From Sphingomonas sp. (lineage in GTDB: Bacteria > Pseudomonadota > Alphaproteobacteria > Sphingomonadales > Sphingomonadaceae), in NCBI GenBank assembly GCA_019747165.1, contig JAIERC010000264.1, forward strand, positions 1-10,858: a DNA stretch of 10,858 nucleotides, given 5' to 3'. Below, in pieces: positions 1 to 7,206 of the stretch (positions within the stretch are counted from its first letter, which is position 1; each line of letters begins with the position of its first letter). Below the pieces are notes generated by a model that saw nothing but the letters and a program-made list of their open reading frames with translations, made no database searches and was not told where the DNA came from. The translations under genes and the position numbers were made by a program.

Positions 1-2
1 GC

Positions 3-260
3 ATCGACCTGCGCCAGGCCGAATTGTCCCGCCAAGTCGATGCCGGCAAGCGCTCCGGCAAGCTCAGCATCCGTGAGCGCCGCGTGCTCAATAACGAATT
101 GCGCAAAGTCGCCGCCGCCGAGGCAAAGCTTAAGGCACGCGGCGACAATCTGAGTGAGCGCGACGAACGTCGTATCGGGGTAATGCTCGATAAGGTCGAG
201 GCGCATATCCGCCAGCTCAAACGGAACCGTGAGCGCGGCCGCAACGGCATTCACTTCTAG
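3..260 (+). CDS. Small basic helical protein, C-terminal part (5' end outside window)
   Basis: The frame is open from the first bases of the window and stops at TAG 258-260, giving 85 visible residues, so the true start lies upstream. A TTG at 24 could be read as a start, but nothing resembling a ribosome binding site precedes it and the reading continues sensibly to its left. The protein is very rich in Arg, Lys, Glu and Ala with almost no aromatic residues, and should be all helix. Two similar helical units can be seen, each opening with a Leu-Ser-x-Arg-(Glu/Asp) turn (LSIRERR and LSERDERR). This resembles short uncharacterised, often secreted, Arg-rich proteins I recall from sphingomonads with a pattern of R-S-G-x-L-(T/S)-x-x-E. 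No function can be assigned. The visible part has no catalytic or membrane motif. Confidence 0.7.
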   Translation: MDLRQAELSRQVDAGKRSGKLSIRERRVLNNELRKVAAAEAKLKARGDNLSERDERRIGVMLDKVEAHIRQLKRNRERGRNGIHF

Positions 261-283
261 GATCGGCATTTCTAGGGCCACTC

Positions 284-313
284 GCCAGCCCGGCAAATTC
301 CTGTCGGGCTGGC
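284..313 (+). terminator. GC-rich hairpin, possible terminator of the upstream gene
   Basis: GCCAGCCCG at 284-292 pairs perfectly with CGGGCTGGC at 305-313. A G-T wobble and one C-G pair extend the stem inward to 11 bp, leaving an 8-base loop (295-302). It begins 24 bases after the stop at 260 and lies well before priA. There is no T run after it, so it is not a classical intrinsic terminator. It may act weakly, with Rho, or simply protect the mRNA 3' end. Confidence 0.4.
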
Positions 314-346
314 CCCTGGATTGGGTGCACAGTCGATTGCCTGTGA

Positions 347-365
347 GCGACACCTTCCCTGTCGC
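347..365 (+). other. Short inverted repeat in the priA leader
   Basis: GCGACA at 347-352 and TGTCGC at 360-365 are perfect inverted repeats separated by 7 bases. The right arm ends 23 bases before the priA start codon. It could be a small leader hairpin or an operator-like dyad. Six-base dyads arise easily by chance in GC-rich DNA, so this is only a candidate. Confidence 0.2.
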
Positions 366-388
366 GGCCGAATGCCCATAAGGGGCGG

Positions 389-2557
389 ATGTCCCGCGCC
401 CGCGTTATCATCATGAATGCCGCCCTGGGGCCGCTCGATTACCGAGTGCCGCAGGGGATGGTGGTGGCGCCGGGGTCGATCGTGGTCGCACCGCTCGGCC
501 CGCGCCAGGTGATCGGCGTGGTGTGGGAGGCGGAACGGATGCCGTCCGACGCCGAGGTTGGCGACAATCGGCTGCGCAATCTGGTGGCTGTGCTGGATGT
601 GCCGCCGATCCCGGCCCCCTTGCGCCGCCTGATTGAATGGACCGCCAATTATTATCTGGCGCCGCCCGCTTCGGTGCTGCGGATGGCGCTCGCTTCAACA
701 TCAGCGCTGGAAGGCGCGCGGACCGTCACGGAATATCGCGCGACCGGCGAAGTGCCGCCCCGCATGACGCCGCAGCGCGAACAGGCAATCGAGCGGATCG
801 GTGATCGGCAGGGACTGATCCGTGAACTGGCGATAGCAGCGGGCGTGACGGATGCGGTGATCCGGGGGTTGGTCAAAGTCGGCGCGATCGAGCCGGTCGA
901 GGTGGATATCGACAGCCCCTTCCCGCGCCCCGATCCCGATTACCATTTGCCCGCGCTATCAGCGGATCAGGCCAATGCAGCAGCGGCACTGGTCGCTGAC
1001 GTCGATACGCACCGCTTTGCGCCAACCTTGCTCGACGGGGTGACTGGATCGGGCAAGACCGAGGTCTATTTCGAGGCGATTGCCGCCGCGATCCGCGCCG
1101 GGCGGCAAACCCTCGTCCTGCTCCCCGAAATCGCGCTTACTGAACCATTTTTGCGACGGTTCGAGGCCCGATTCGGCACCGCGCCGGTGGCCTGGCATTC
1201 CGACTTGCGCCAGTCGCAGCGCCGCCGCGCCTGGCGCGCGATTGCCAGCGGCGAAGCGCTGGTGACGGTCGGTGCACGCTCCGCGCTGTTTCTGCCCTAT
1301 GCCAATCTTGGCTTGATCGTCGTCGATGAAGCGCATGAAACGAGTTTCAAACAGGAAGAGGGCGTTCATTATCACGCCCGCGATGTTGCGGTGATGCGCG
1401 GGCTGTTCGAAACCTGCCCGGTAGTGCTTGCGTCTGCCACCCCAGCCATCGAAACGCGCCAGCAAGTCGCCCTTGGTCGCTATGCCGAACTCAAACTGCC
1501 GGGTCGCTATGGTGCCGCGCAATTGCCCACGATCGAGGCGATCGATCTGATTGCGGAACCGCCGATGCGCGGGCGCTGGATCGCGCCAACGCTGGTTAAG
1601 GCAATCGATGCCGCGCGCGACCGCGGTGAACAGGCGCTTCTGTTCCTTAACCGGCGTGGCTATGCGCCGCTCACTTTGTGCCGCACCTGCGGGCACCGCT
1701 TCCAATGCCCAAACTGCACCGCCTGGATGGTCGAGCACCGGCTGATCCGTCGGCTCGCCTGCCATCATTGCGGCCATGTCGAGCCCGTGCCGGAAAAATG
1801 CCCAGAATGCGGCAATGAAGACACATTGGTCGCCTGTGGCCCCGGCGTCGAGCGGATCGCAGATGAGGTAGCACTCCTGTGGCCCGATGCGCGGCGCGCT
1901 GTCGTTACGTCGGACACGATCTGGTCACCGACCAAGGCCGCCGAGTTCGTCGCCCGGATGGAGGGCGGCGATATCGATATCGTTATCGGCACGCAGCTGG
2001 TGACCAAAGGCTATCACTTCCCGAATCTAACCGTGGTGGGGGTGATTGATGCCGATCTTGGGCTTGGCGGCGGCGATTTGCGTGCCGCCGAGCGGACCTT
2101 TCAGCAGATTTCACAGGTTGCCGGACGCGCCGGGCGCAGTGTGAAACCAGGGCATGTCTATATTCAAACGCACAGCCCGCAGGCATCGGTTATGCAGGCA
2201 CTCGTCAAGGGCGAGGCGGACAGCTTTTACGAAGCCGAGACGGCAGCGCGCCGCGAAGCGGATGCGCCGCCCTTTGGCCGCTATGCGGCAATCATCATTT
2301 CCGCCGAGGATCGGGCCGCCGCCGACGATACAGCCCGCGAGATCAAACGAGCTGCGCCAGAGGTTGAGGGGATGTATGTCTATGGCCCCGCCCCTGCCCC
2401 GCTCGCCATGCTGCGCGGACGCCACCGTTTCCGCCTGTTGGTGCACGCCCGCCGCGCCCTTGATGTGCAGGAAGTGATCCGCGCCTGGCTAGGGGCGCTG
2501 ACCTGGCCGCCCAAGGTGCGCGTCACCGTGGATGTCGATCCCTATAACTTTCTATAG
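389..2557 (+). CDS. priA: Primosomal protein N' (replication restart helicase PriA)
   Basis: PriA is a 3'-to-5' superfamily 2 DNA helicase that recognises stalled or abandoned forks and D-loops and reloads the replicative helicase. The 722 residues match the usual bacterial length (E. coli 732). Visible motifs in order: Walker A GVTGSGKT at 217-224; DEAH box at 313-316 within VVDEAHETSFKQ; eight zinc-binding cysteines at 431, 434, 440, 443, 458, 461, 471 and 474, inserted in the helicase core as in the family; helicase motif V region GTQLVTKGYHF at 534-544; and motif VI QVAGRAGR at 576-583. The N-terminal stretch, up to about residue 100, fits the 3'-DNA-end binding domain, with the typical LDYRVPQGM segment. 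The ATG at 389 is preceded by AAGGGG at 380-385. The next ATG (413) lacks a ribosome binding site. All catalytic motifs look intact. Transcription may continue into the next gene, 63 bases downstream. Confidence 0.97.
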   Translation: MSRARVIIMNAALGPLDYRVPQGMVVAPGSIVVAPLGPRQVIGVVWEAERMPSDAEVGDNRLRNLVAVLDVPPIPAPLRRLIEWTANYYLAPPASVLRMALASTSALEGARTVTEYRATGEVPPRMTPQREQAIERIGDRQGLIRELAIAAGVTDAVIRGLVKVGAIEPVEVDIDSPFPRPDPDYHLPALSADQANAAAALVADVDTHRFAPTLLDGVTGSGKTEVYFEAIAAAIRAGRQTLVLLPEIALTEPFLRRFEARFGTAPVAWHSDLRQSQRRRAWRAIASGEALVTVGARSALFLPYANLGLIVVDEAHETSFKQEEGVHYHARDVAVMRGLFETCPVVLASATPAIETRQQVALGRYAELKLPGRYGAAQLPTIEAIDLIAEPPMRGRWIAPTLVKAIDAARDRGEQALLFLNRRGYAPLTLCRTCGHRFQCPNCTAWMVEHRLIRRLACHHCGHVEPVPEKCPECGNEDTLVACGPGVERIADEVALLWPDARRAVVTSDTIWSPTKAAEFVARMEGGDIDIVIGTQLVTKGYHFPNLTVVGVIDADLGLGGGDLRAAERTFQQISQVAGRAGRSVKPGHVYIQTHSPQASVMQALVKGEADSFYEAETAARREADAPPFGRYAAIIISAEDRAAADDTAREIKRAAPEVEGMYVYGPAPAPLAMLRGRHRFRLLVHARRALDVQEVIRAWLGALTWPPKVRVTVDVDPYNFL

Positions 2558-2620
2558 CCCTTTGCGCTGGTTCTCCGGTCGCGTTAGAGGGGCAACAAGT
2601 CGACCAAAAGGGGAACAGCA

Positions 2621-4168
2621 ATGATGCGCAACAAACTAGCCACGATTCTGGCAATCAGCGCCATGCCGATCAGCGCTGCGCACGCCGAATGGATTGAGGG
2701 AAGCTCTAAGCATTTCGTGGTCGTCTCAAACGAATCAGCCGAAAATGTGAAGCGGATGACGACCGATCTGGAGCGCTTCGACAAGGCGGTGCGCACGGTG
2801 CTGAAGCTGAAGGAGCCAGAAGTATCGCCCGCAGCGCGGGTGACCGTTTACGTTCTGGCGACAACCGAAGACGTTCAGAAAATGGGCGGGCGGCAAGGCA
2901 TCGCTGGCTATTATAGCAACAGTGGGCCAGCCCCGATTGCTTTTGTTCCCCGGAACGGCGGCGACAGCGCGCTGACGCCAATGACGATTTTGCGCCATGA
3001 ATATGCCCATCATGTCATGTATTCGAGCTGGGGCGATGTAGTCTTTCCGACTTGGTTCAGCGAAGGATTTGCTGAGCTCTTCGCCACTGCCAAATCGACC
3101 AACGACGGCGGCATCATTATCGGGGCCGTGCCCCTTTATCGCGCTTATGGCATTGACCGGATGAATGACATGCCCGTCGAGCGGCTCATCAGCGGCCCGC
3201 CCAATTACAAGGACGCGCTGCAAGGACAGGAGTTTTACGGGCGGTCCTGGTTGCTCACCCATTATCTCGTCTTTGACAAGGAACGCGCAAAGCAGTTGGC
3301 CGCCTATGTCGAGGCGATCAATGCAGGCAAATCCGGCAAGGACGCTGCAGCAGCGATCGGCCTCAACAATGCGCTCGACCTGAAAATGAACGGCTATGGC
3401 GCACGCAAGACTTTACCCTCGGCAGCGCTGTCGGCCGACCAGCTTCCCATCGGTGAAGTCCGTACCCGCCTGCTAACCAAGGCAGAGGTTGCCGCCCTTG
3501 GGCCGACGATGCGATCCAAGAACGGCGTCGATGAAAAGCGCGCTGCCGAAGTCGTTGTCGAGGCGCGGGCAGCGGCGGCGGCCTTCCCCGACGACGCGGC
3601 CACCCAGAACGAGCTTTCAGAAGCGGAGTTTGACAGCAAGAATTATGCAGCGACGGAATCCGCCGCTGACCATGCGCTTGCCGCCGACCCAAAATCGATT
3701 CACGCGCTCGTCTACAAAGGCATGGCGCAAGCGGCGATCGCCGAAAAGGCTGGGGTTACCGATCCTGCCGCCTGGTCTGCGATCCGCCGGTGGTTCCTGA
3801 CAGCGAACAAGATCGAGCCAATCTACGCCCATCCCGTCCAGCTCTATTATGAGAGCTTCGGACAAGCCAAGCAGGTGCCGACCCGCGCCGCCAAGGATGC
3901 ACTGCTTTATGCCTATCAGCTTGCCCCCCAGAGCCTGACGATTCGGCAGGAGGCGGCGCGCATTTTGATCGATGACGGCAAGCTGAAAGCTGCGCGAGTT
4001 GCCCTGGAACCGATCGCTTTTAATGAGCGCCCGGGCCCCTTGGTCGATGCAGCGAAAAAGGCGATTGCAGCCCTTGAGGCCAATGATAGCGCCGCCGCCC
4101 TTGAAGCGCTAAAGCCAACGCCGCCAGAAAAGCCGGGCGATAAGGCAAGCGACAAGAAAAAGGGCTGA
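2621..4168 (+). CDS. Secreted HEXXH (gluzincin-like) peptidase with TPR-type repeats
   Basis: The 515-residue protein starts with a clear signal peptide: basic MMRNK, a hydrophobic core, and a likely cut after AHA at residue 22, so it should act in the periplasm or be anchored nearby. The opening after the cut (WIEGSSKHFVVVSN) is typical of the DUF1570/peptidase-MA-like group. Zinc ligands are H126 and H130 in the HEYAH motif, followed by FSEGFAELF, where E148 is the likely third ligand; this is the gluzincin arrangement. E127 would be the catalytic base. Residues of about 320-375 and 435-475 form helical pairs with TPR-like spacing (Ala-rich, with ALAADPKS). The tail is Pro/Lys/Glu rich and ends in KKKG. 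AGGGGA at 2609-2614, six bases before ATG 2621, supports the start; ATG 2624 is equally possible. The serine protease gene follows. Peptidase activity is inferred from motifs, and the substrate is unknown. Confidence 0.85.
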   Translation: MMRNKLATILAISAMPISAAHAEWIEGSSKHFVVVSNESAENVKRMTTDLERFDKAVRTVLKLKEPEVSPAARVTVYVLATTEDVQKMGGRQGIAGYYSNSGPAPIAFVPRNGGDSALTPMTILRHEYAHHVMYSSWGDVVFPTWFSEGFAELFATAKSTNDGGIIIGAVPLYRAYGIDRMNDMPVERLISGPPNYKDALQGQEFYGRSWLLTHYLVFDKERAKQLAAYVEAINAGKSGKDAAAAIGLNNALDLKMNGYGARKTLPSAALSADQLPIGEVRTRLLTKAEVAALGPTMRSKNGVDEKRAAEVVVEARAAAAAFPDDAATQNELSEAEFDSKNYAATESAADHALAADPKSIHALVYKGMAQAAIAEKAGVTDPAAWSAIRRWFLTANKIEPIYAHPVQLYYESFGQAKQVPTRAAKDALLYAYQLAPQSLTIRQEAARILIDDGKLKAARVALEPIAFNERPGPLVDAAKKAIAALEANDSAAALEALKPTPPEKPGDKASDKKKG

Positions 4169-4211
4169 TTGCCTGCACCGTAAAATCGCGCTGACAGTGC
4201 TTGAATGAAGG

Positions 4212-4233
4212 CGACTTTCCTGAAAGAGAGTCG
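4212..4233 (+). other. Hairpin between the metallopeptidase and serine protease genes
   Basis: CGACTTTC at 4212-4219 pairs with GAGAGTCG at 4226-4233: eight pairs including one G-T, around the six-base loop CTGAAA. It lies between the upstream stop (4168) and the preferred downstream start (4256). No T run follows. It may be a weak terminator or processing site, or a leader structure. If translation begins at 4205 instead, it lies inside coding sequence. Confidence 0.3.
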
Positions 4234-4255
4234 GCCTCACAATTGGGCTGATGAC

Positions 4256-5818
4256 ATGGCGATTGCGCGGCTTATTGCAGGATTGGCGTTGCTGATTTTC
4301 AGCACAATGCCCGCCCGAGCTGACGATATCTCCGCCGCTGGGCGCGGGGTTGTTCGGATTGTCACGATCGCCTCTGCTGACAGCGAAGTGGTTGGATTCG
4401 GGCACGGCAGCGGCTTTGCTATTGCCCCCAACCGGGTCGTCACCAATGCCCATGTCGTCGAACTCGCAGCGCGCTATCCCGACAATGTCGTGATTGGCGT
4501 TGTGCCATCGGAAGGCGACAAAAGCTATCAGGGCAAGCTGATCGCCTATGATGCCCAGCGCGATCTGGCGCTGATTGAATTTACTGGCACAAGGCTGCCG
4601 CCGCTTACCCTGTTTCCGGGGGCGGTAACGGATGGCGAATCGGTGATCGCGCTTGGCTATCCGGGTAATGTCGATGTCGCCACGGCGCAAAGCGCGGCTG
4701 ATTTCATCAAGCCATTGGGCCCAGTCCGATCGCAGGGCGGCTTTGCCGGCATTCGGAAACTAACCGGGGTTCAGGTGCTGCTCCACACTGCCGGCATTGC
4801 GCGCGGCAATTCGGGTGGGCCCCTCCTCGATATTTGCGGGCGGGTGATTGGGGCCAATTCGGCCATCACCAAGGCGGAAGAAGGCGATTCAAGCTTCGGA
4901 TTCGCGGTCGCCGACAGCGAGCTCGTCGCCTTTCTGCAAGAGGCAAAGCAGCCCTTTGCGCAGACTGCGGCTCCGTGCATCAGTGCCGATGAACGCCTAC
5001 GCCAGGGCAAGGACGCGCAATTGCGCTCCGCCGAGGCCCGCGCCGCCGATGCCCAGGCCAATGCCGCCCGCGAGGCGTTGCAACAGCAAATGGCGCTGGA
5101 CAAGGCGCAGGTCGCCGCCGAGCGCAAGCGGGAGAATGTGATCGCCATCGCCGGGGTGCTGCTGGTGATGGGCGCAATGCTGATCGGCGGTGCCGGCCTG
5201 CTCGAATCGCGGCGGCGGCGGCAAGGGGCGATATGGTCGGCCGCTGGCGGCGGCGTGTTGATCATCGCCGCGGCGATCGTCTTTCTCACCCGTCCTTTTG
5301 GCGACGTAAAACTGCCGTCGCCAGCGCCGAGCGCTACACCGATCGTCGAGGCCACTTTTGGCAAGATGGTTTGTCGGATCGCCCCAGAGCGAAGCCGGAT
5401 CAACCTGTCGAACCCCGTCGATGTGCTGATCGACTGGCAGCCCGATGGGTGCATGAACGGGCGCACCCAATATGCCGAGAATGGTGCGAAATGGGATCGG
5501 ATCCTGGTGCCGAACGACGAGCAGACCGTTTCCATCCTGGAATATGATCTCGCGACGCGCAGCTATTCGGAAAGCCGCTATCTGCTGACGGCAGCGCAGA
5601 TGAAGCAAGCCCGCGCGCTGCGCGGTGCCGTCAAGCAAAAGGCCTGCACGCCAAGCGAGGCAGATCGCCAGTTGCTCGCCCGCCAGCAAACCGCGATCCG
5701 TGATGCGCTTCCTTCACGCCCCGATGAGTGGCTGGTTTATGACTGCACCCCGGCGCCGGAAGGTGCCCCCGCAGCCGCGTCGTCCCCCGCCGCAGCCGAG
5801 CCACGCCGCGCCCAATAG
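4256..5818 (+). CDS. Periplasmic trypsin-like serine protease with two C-proximal membrane spans
   Basis: I place the start at ATG 4256 because it opens directly into a good signal peptide (MAIARLIAGLALLIF..., cut after ARA), giving 520 residues. ATG 4205 would add 17 polar residues before it. Neither start has a strong ribosome binding site. Residue numbers here use the short form. A trypsin-like domain carries the triad H66 (TNAHVV), D103 (QRDLALIEF) and S186 (GNSGGPL), as in DegP/HtrA-like proteins but with no PDZ domain. An Ala/Gln/Glu/Arg coiled coil spans about 250-293. Two hydrophobic spans follow (about 295-316 and 324-345), joined by an RRRR loop that should be cytoplasmic. This places the protease and the C-terminal domain of roughly 175 residues in the periplasm. 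That domain contains several cysteines (CRIAP, DGCMNG, KACTP, YDCTP) and ends in an Ala/Pro-rich tail; I do not recognise it. The gene lies 87 bases after the metallopeptidase gene and overlaps the opposing CPBP gene by 82 bases. Confidence 0.85.
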   Translation: MAIARLIAGLALLIFSTMPARADDISAAGRGVVRIVTIASADSEVVGFGHGSGFAIAPNRVVTNAHVVELAARYPDNVVIGVVPSEGDKSYQGKLIAYDAQRDLALIEFTGTRLPPLTLFPGAVTDGESVIALGYPGNVDVATAQSAADFIKPLGPVRSQGGFAGIRKLTGVQVLLHTAGIARGNSGGPLLDICGRVIGANSAITKAEEGDSSFGFAVADSELVAFLQEAKQPFAQTAAPCISADERLRQGKDAQLRSAEARAADAQANAAREALQQQMALDKAQVAAERKRENVIAIAGVLLVMGAMLIGGAGLLESRRRRQGAIWSAAGGGVLIIAAAIVFLTRPFGDVKLPSPAPSATPIVEATFGKMVCRIAPERSRINLSNPVDVLIDWQPDGCMNGRTQYAENGAKWDRILVPNDEQTVSILEYDLATRSYSESRYLLTAAQMKQARALRGAVKQKACTPSEADRQLLARQQTAIRDALPSRPDEWLVYDCTPAPEGAPAAASSPAAAEPRRAQ

Positions 5819-6675
5819 GGTTTGATCACCTGCCCGCGGCGGCTGGCGAGCACCAATAGCCCGATGCCAAAAGCGGTGCAGATTAGCATCGCAGGCAGCG
5901 ACGCTTCAGCACCAAAATCGCCGCCGGTCAGCAATTCCGGGCCGGAGATGCGCGGCACCAAAATCCCCTGCACATCGGTGCCCGATACCGGGATGCCGAA
6001 AATACCGCCCTGGGTGAAGTTCCACGCCGCGTGCAGGCCGATTGCCGCCCAAAGCCGCCGCGTGACCATGTAGATCGCCGCCAGCATCACCCCGGCCTCA
6101 ATGGCAATCGCCCCGCCGGCAACTAATGTTGCATTGGGATTGCCGAGATGCAGCGCACCGAACAGGGCCGCCGACAATATCAGCGCCACCCAGCTGCCCA
6201 GCCATCCTTCGATGATCCGGAAAAACAGGCCGCGCAGCATGATCTCTTCCGTCACCCCCGATACGATCGAGATTCCGATAATCGGATAAAGCACATCAGC
6301 CGGCTGGGTGCCGATCACTTGGTAACCGCCGAGCAGGGCAATCACGGCGACCACCGCGCAGAACAGCCCGGCACCGATCGCCAGACCCATCAGCAGTTCA
6401 AGCGCAGCCCCCTTTAGCGCCAGATCGGTCACCTGGCGGTGCTCAAAAAATCGCCCAAAGCCGATATAGGCGAGCACAAATACGCTGGCGACCAGACTGC
6501 CGCCGACGATTGCCCAATGGCTATCACTGCGTGCACCCACGACGGCGGCCAGGCTGGTCGCGACGACGCTGGCCCCCATCATCACGCCAATCGCGACAAC
6601 CAACGTCACCAGAGGGAAATGCAGGATACGCCACAGCAGGGTCTTGCCACGCGGCTTGGCGATGTTCGGATTCAT
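5737..6675 (-). CDS. CPBP-family intramembrane glutamic endopeptidase
   Basis: This is a 312-residue polytopic membrane protein of the CPBP (CAAX protease and bacteriocin-processing, ABI) family, whose members cleave substrates within or beside the membrane. The three family motifs are present: E143-E144 with R148 (TEEIMLRG), H176 (FGALHLGNPNA), and H215 with N219 (LHAAWNFTQGG). E143/E144 and the two histidines are the expected catalytic set. About seven or eight hydrophobic spans surround them. The start is set by AGGGGAA at 6684-6690, eight bases before the ATG; an upstream in-frame ATG at 6717 has no such support. The C-terminus after YWARRG is a Gly/Ala/Ser-rich tail that lies antisense to the end of the serine protease gene. 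It sits 63 bases after the DUF1203 gene and could be the last gene of that operon. The substrate cannot be told from sequence. Confidence 0.9.
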   Translation of the reverse strand: MNPNIAKPRGKTLLWRILHFPLVTLVVAIGVMMGASVVATSLAAVVGARSDSHWAIVGGSLVASVFVLAYIGFGRFFEHRQVTDLALKGAALELLMGLAIGAGLFCAVVAVIALLGGYQVIGTQPADVLYPIIGISIVSGVTEEIMLRGLFFRIIEGWLGSWVALILSAALFGALHLGNPNATLVAGGAIAIEAGVMLAAIYMVTRRLWAAIGLHAAWNFTQGGIFGIPVSGTDVQGILVPRISGPELLTGGDFGAEASLPAMLICTAFGIGLLVLASRRGQVIKPYWARRGSAAAGDDAAAGAPSGAGVQS

Positions 6676-6683
6676 GATCGGCG

Positions 6684-6690
6684 TTCCCCT
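6684..6690 (-). promoter_or_regulatory. Ribosome binding site of the CPBP protease gene
   Basis: AGGGGAA lies eight bases before the ATG at 6675 and decides the start in favour of a 312-residue protein over a form 14 residues longer. Confidence 0.65.
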
Positions 6691-6738
6691 GGTTCGATCG
6701 TCCTGCTTAGCAAGCATCGGTCCGGGATGCAGTGCAAT

Positions 6739-7206
6739 TCAGCCGCGGTCGATCCTGGCGGCGAAGCAGCCACGCTTGGCATTATGCGCGTGCAGGAATG
6801 TCACCGCCGGATCATTGAAAAACTGCTCGATCGTCGCCTCGAGATCGCGACCATCCACCAGGTCAGCCCCCGTCATCATGCCTGCCGCGTCATAAGCGCG
6901 CACCGAAAGGGTGCGGATGGCGAGCTGATCGGGAATGGTGTTGCGAAAGCGACCCGCTGCCGCTGCGCCTTCGCGGACAAAGATCGCATGGCGCTGCGCA
7001 TAGGGGCCATCCGGCAGATGTGCGTGATTGAGCAGCAGCACCCGTTCGCCTACCGCCGCATCCTCCAGCGTCACTCGGCAAGGAAAGCCCGGCTGTTCAG
7101 TCACCATCATCCGCAAGGCATTCCGCTTGGCCAGGGCCGTATCATCCAGATCATAAAGCGGCGCGAACAGGGCCGGGTCGAGCCCGGTGATGGTGAAATC
7201 GATCAT
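6739..7206 (-). CDS. DUF1203 family protein, translationally coupled to ada
   Basis: This is a 155-residue soluble protein with no signal peptide or membrane span. The pattern matches DUF1203: an N-terminal F-x-I-x-G-L-(D/S) strand, a central PGFPCRVTLEDAAVGERVLLLNH block, then PYAQRHAIFVREG and a C-terminal LHAHNAKRGCFA segment. The family has no established biochemical function that I know of. The start is ATG 7204-7206, preceded by the purine-rich GGGAGGGGG at 7211-7219. The start codon overlaps the ada stop codon in an ATGA junction, so ribosomes finishing ada can re-initiate here, which implies linked expression. A longer in-frame start at 7332 would lie inside ada and would add residues with no family resemblance. 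A conserved Cys in the PCR motif and the acidic/His residues are candidates for a functional site, but this is speculation. Confidence 0.87.
   Translation of the reverse strand: MIDFTITGLDPALFAPLYDLDDTALAKRNALRMMVTEQPGFPCRVTLEDAAVGERVLLLNHAHLPDGPYAQRHAIFVREGAAAAGRFRNTIPDQLAIRTLSVRAYDAAGMMTGADLVDGRDLEATIEQFFNDPAVTFLHAHNAKRGCFAARIDRG

Noticed and set aside
959..1777. 272-codon open frame on the minus strand within priA
   Set aside because: It lies wholly antisense to the intact helicase core, has no recognisable domain and is rich in Arg/Gly/Ala as expected of shadow frames in GC-rich DNA.
2562..2590. Promoter-like pair TTGCGC, 17 bases, TAGAGG before the metallopeptidase gene
   Set aside because: Only three of six positions match in each box; such pairs occur by chance and the gene may be transcribed from priA.
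4771..5535. 254-codon open frame on the minus strand
   Set aside because: It is antisense to the serine protease; its Ser/Pro/Ala-rich translation is typical of a shadow frame and has no start-site support.
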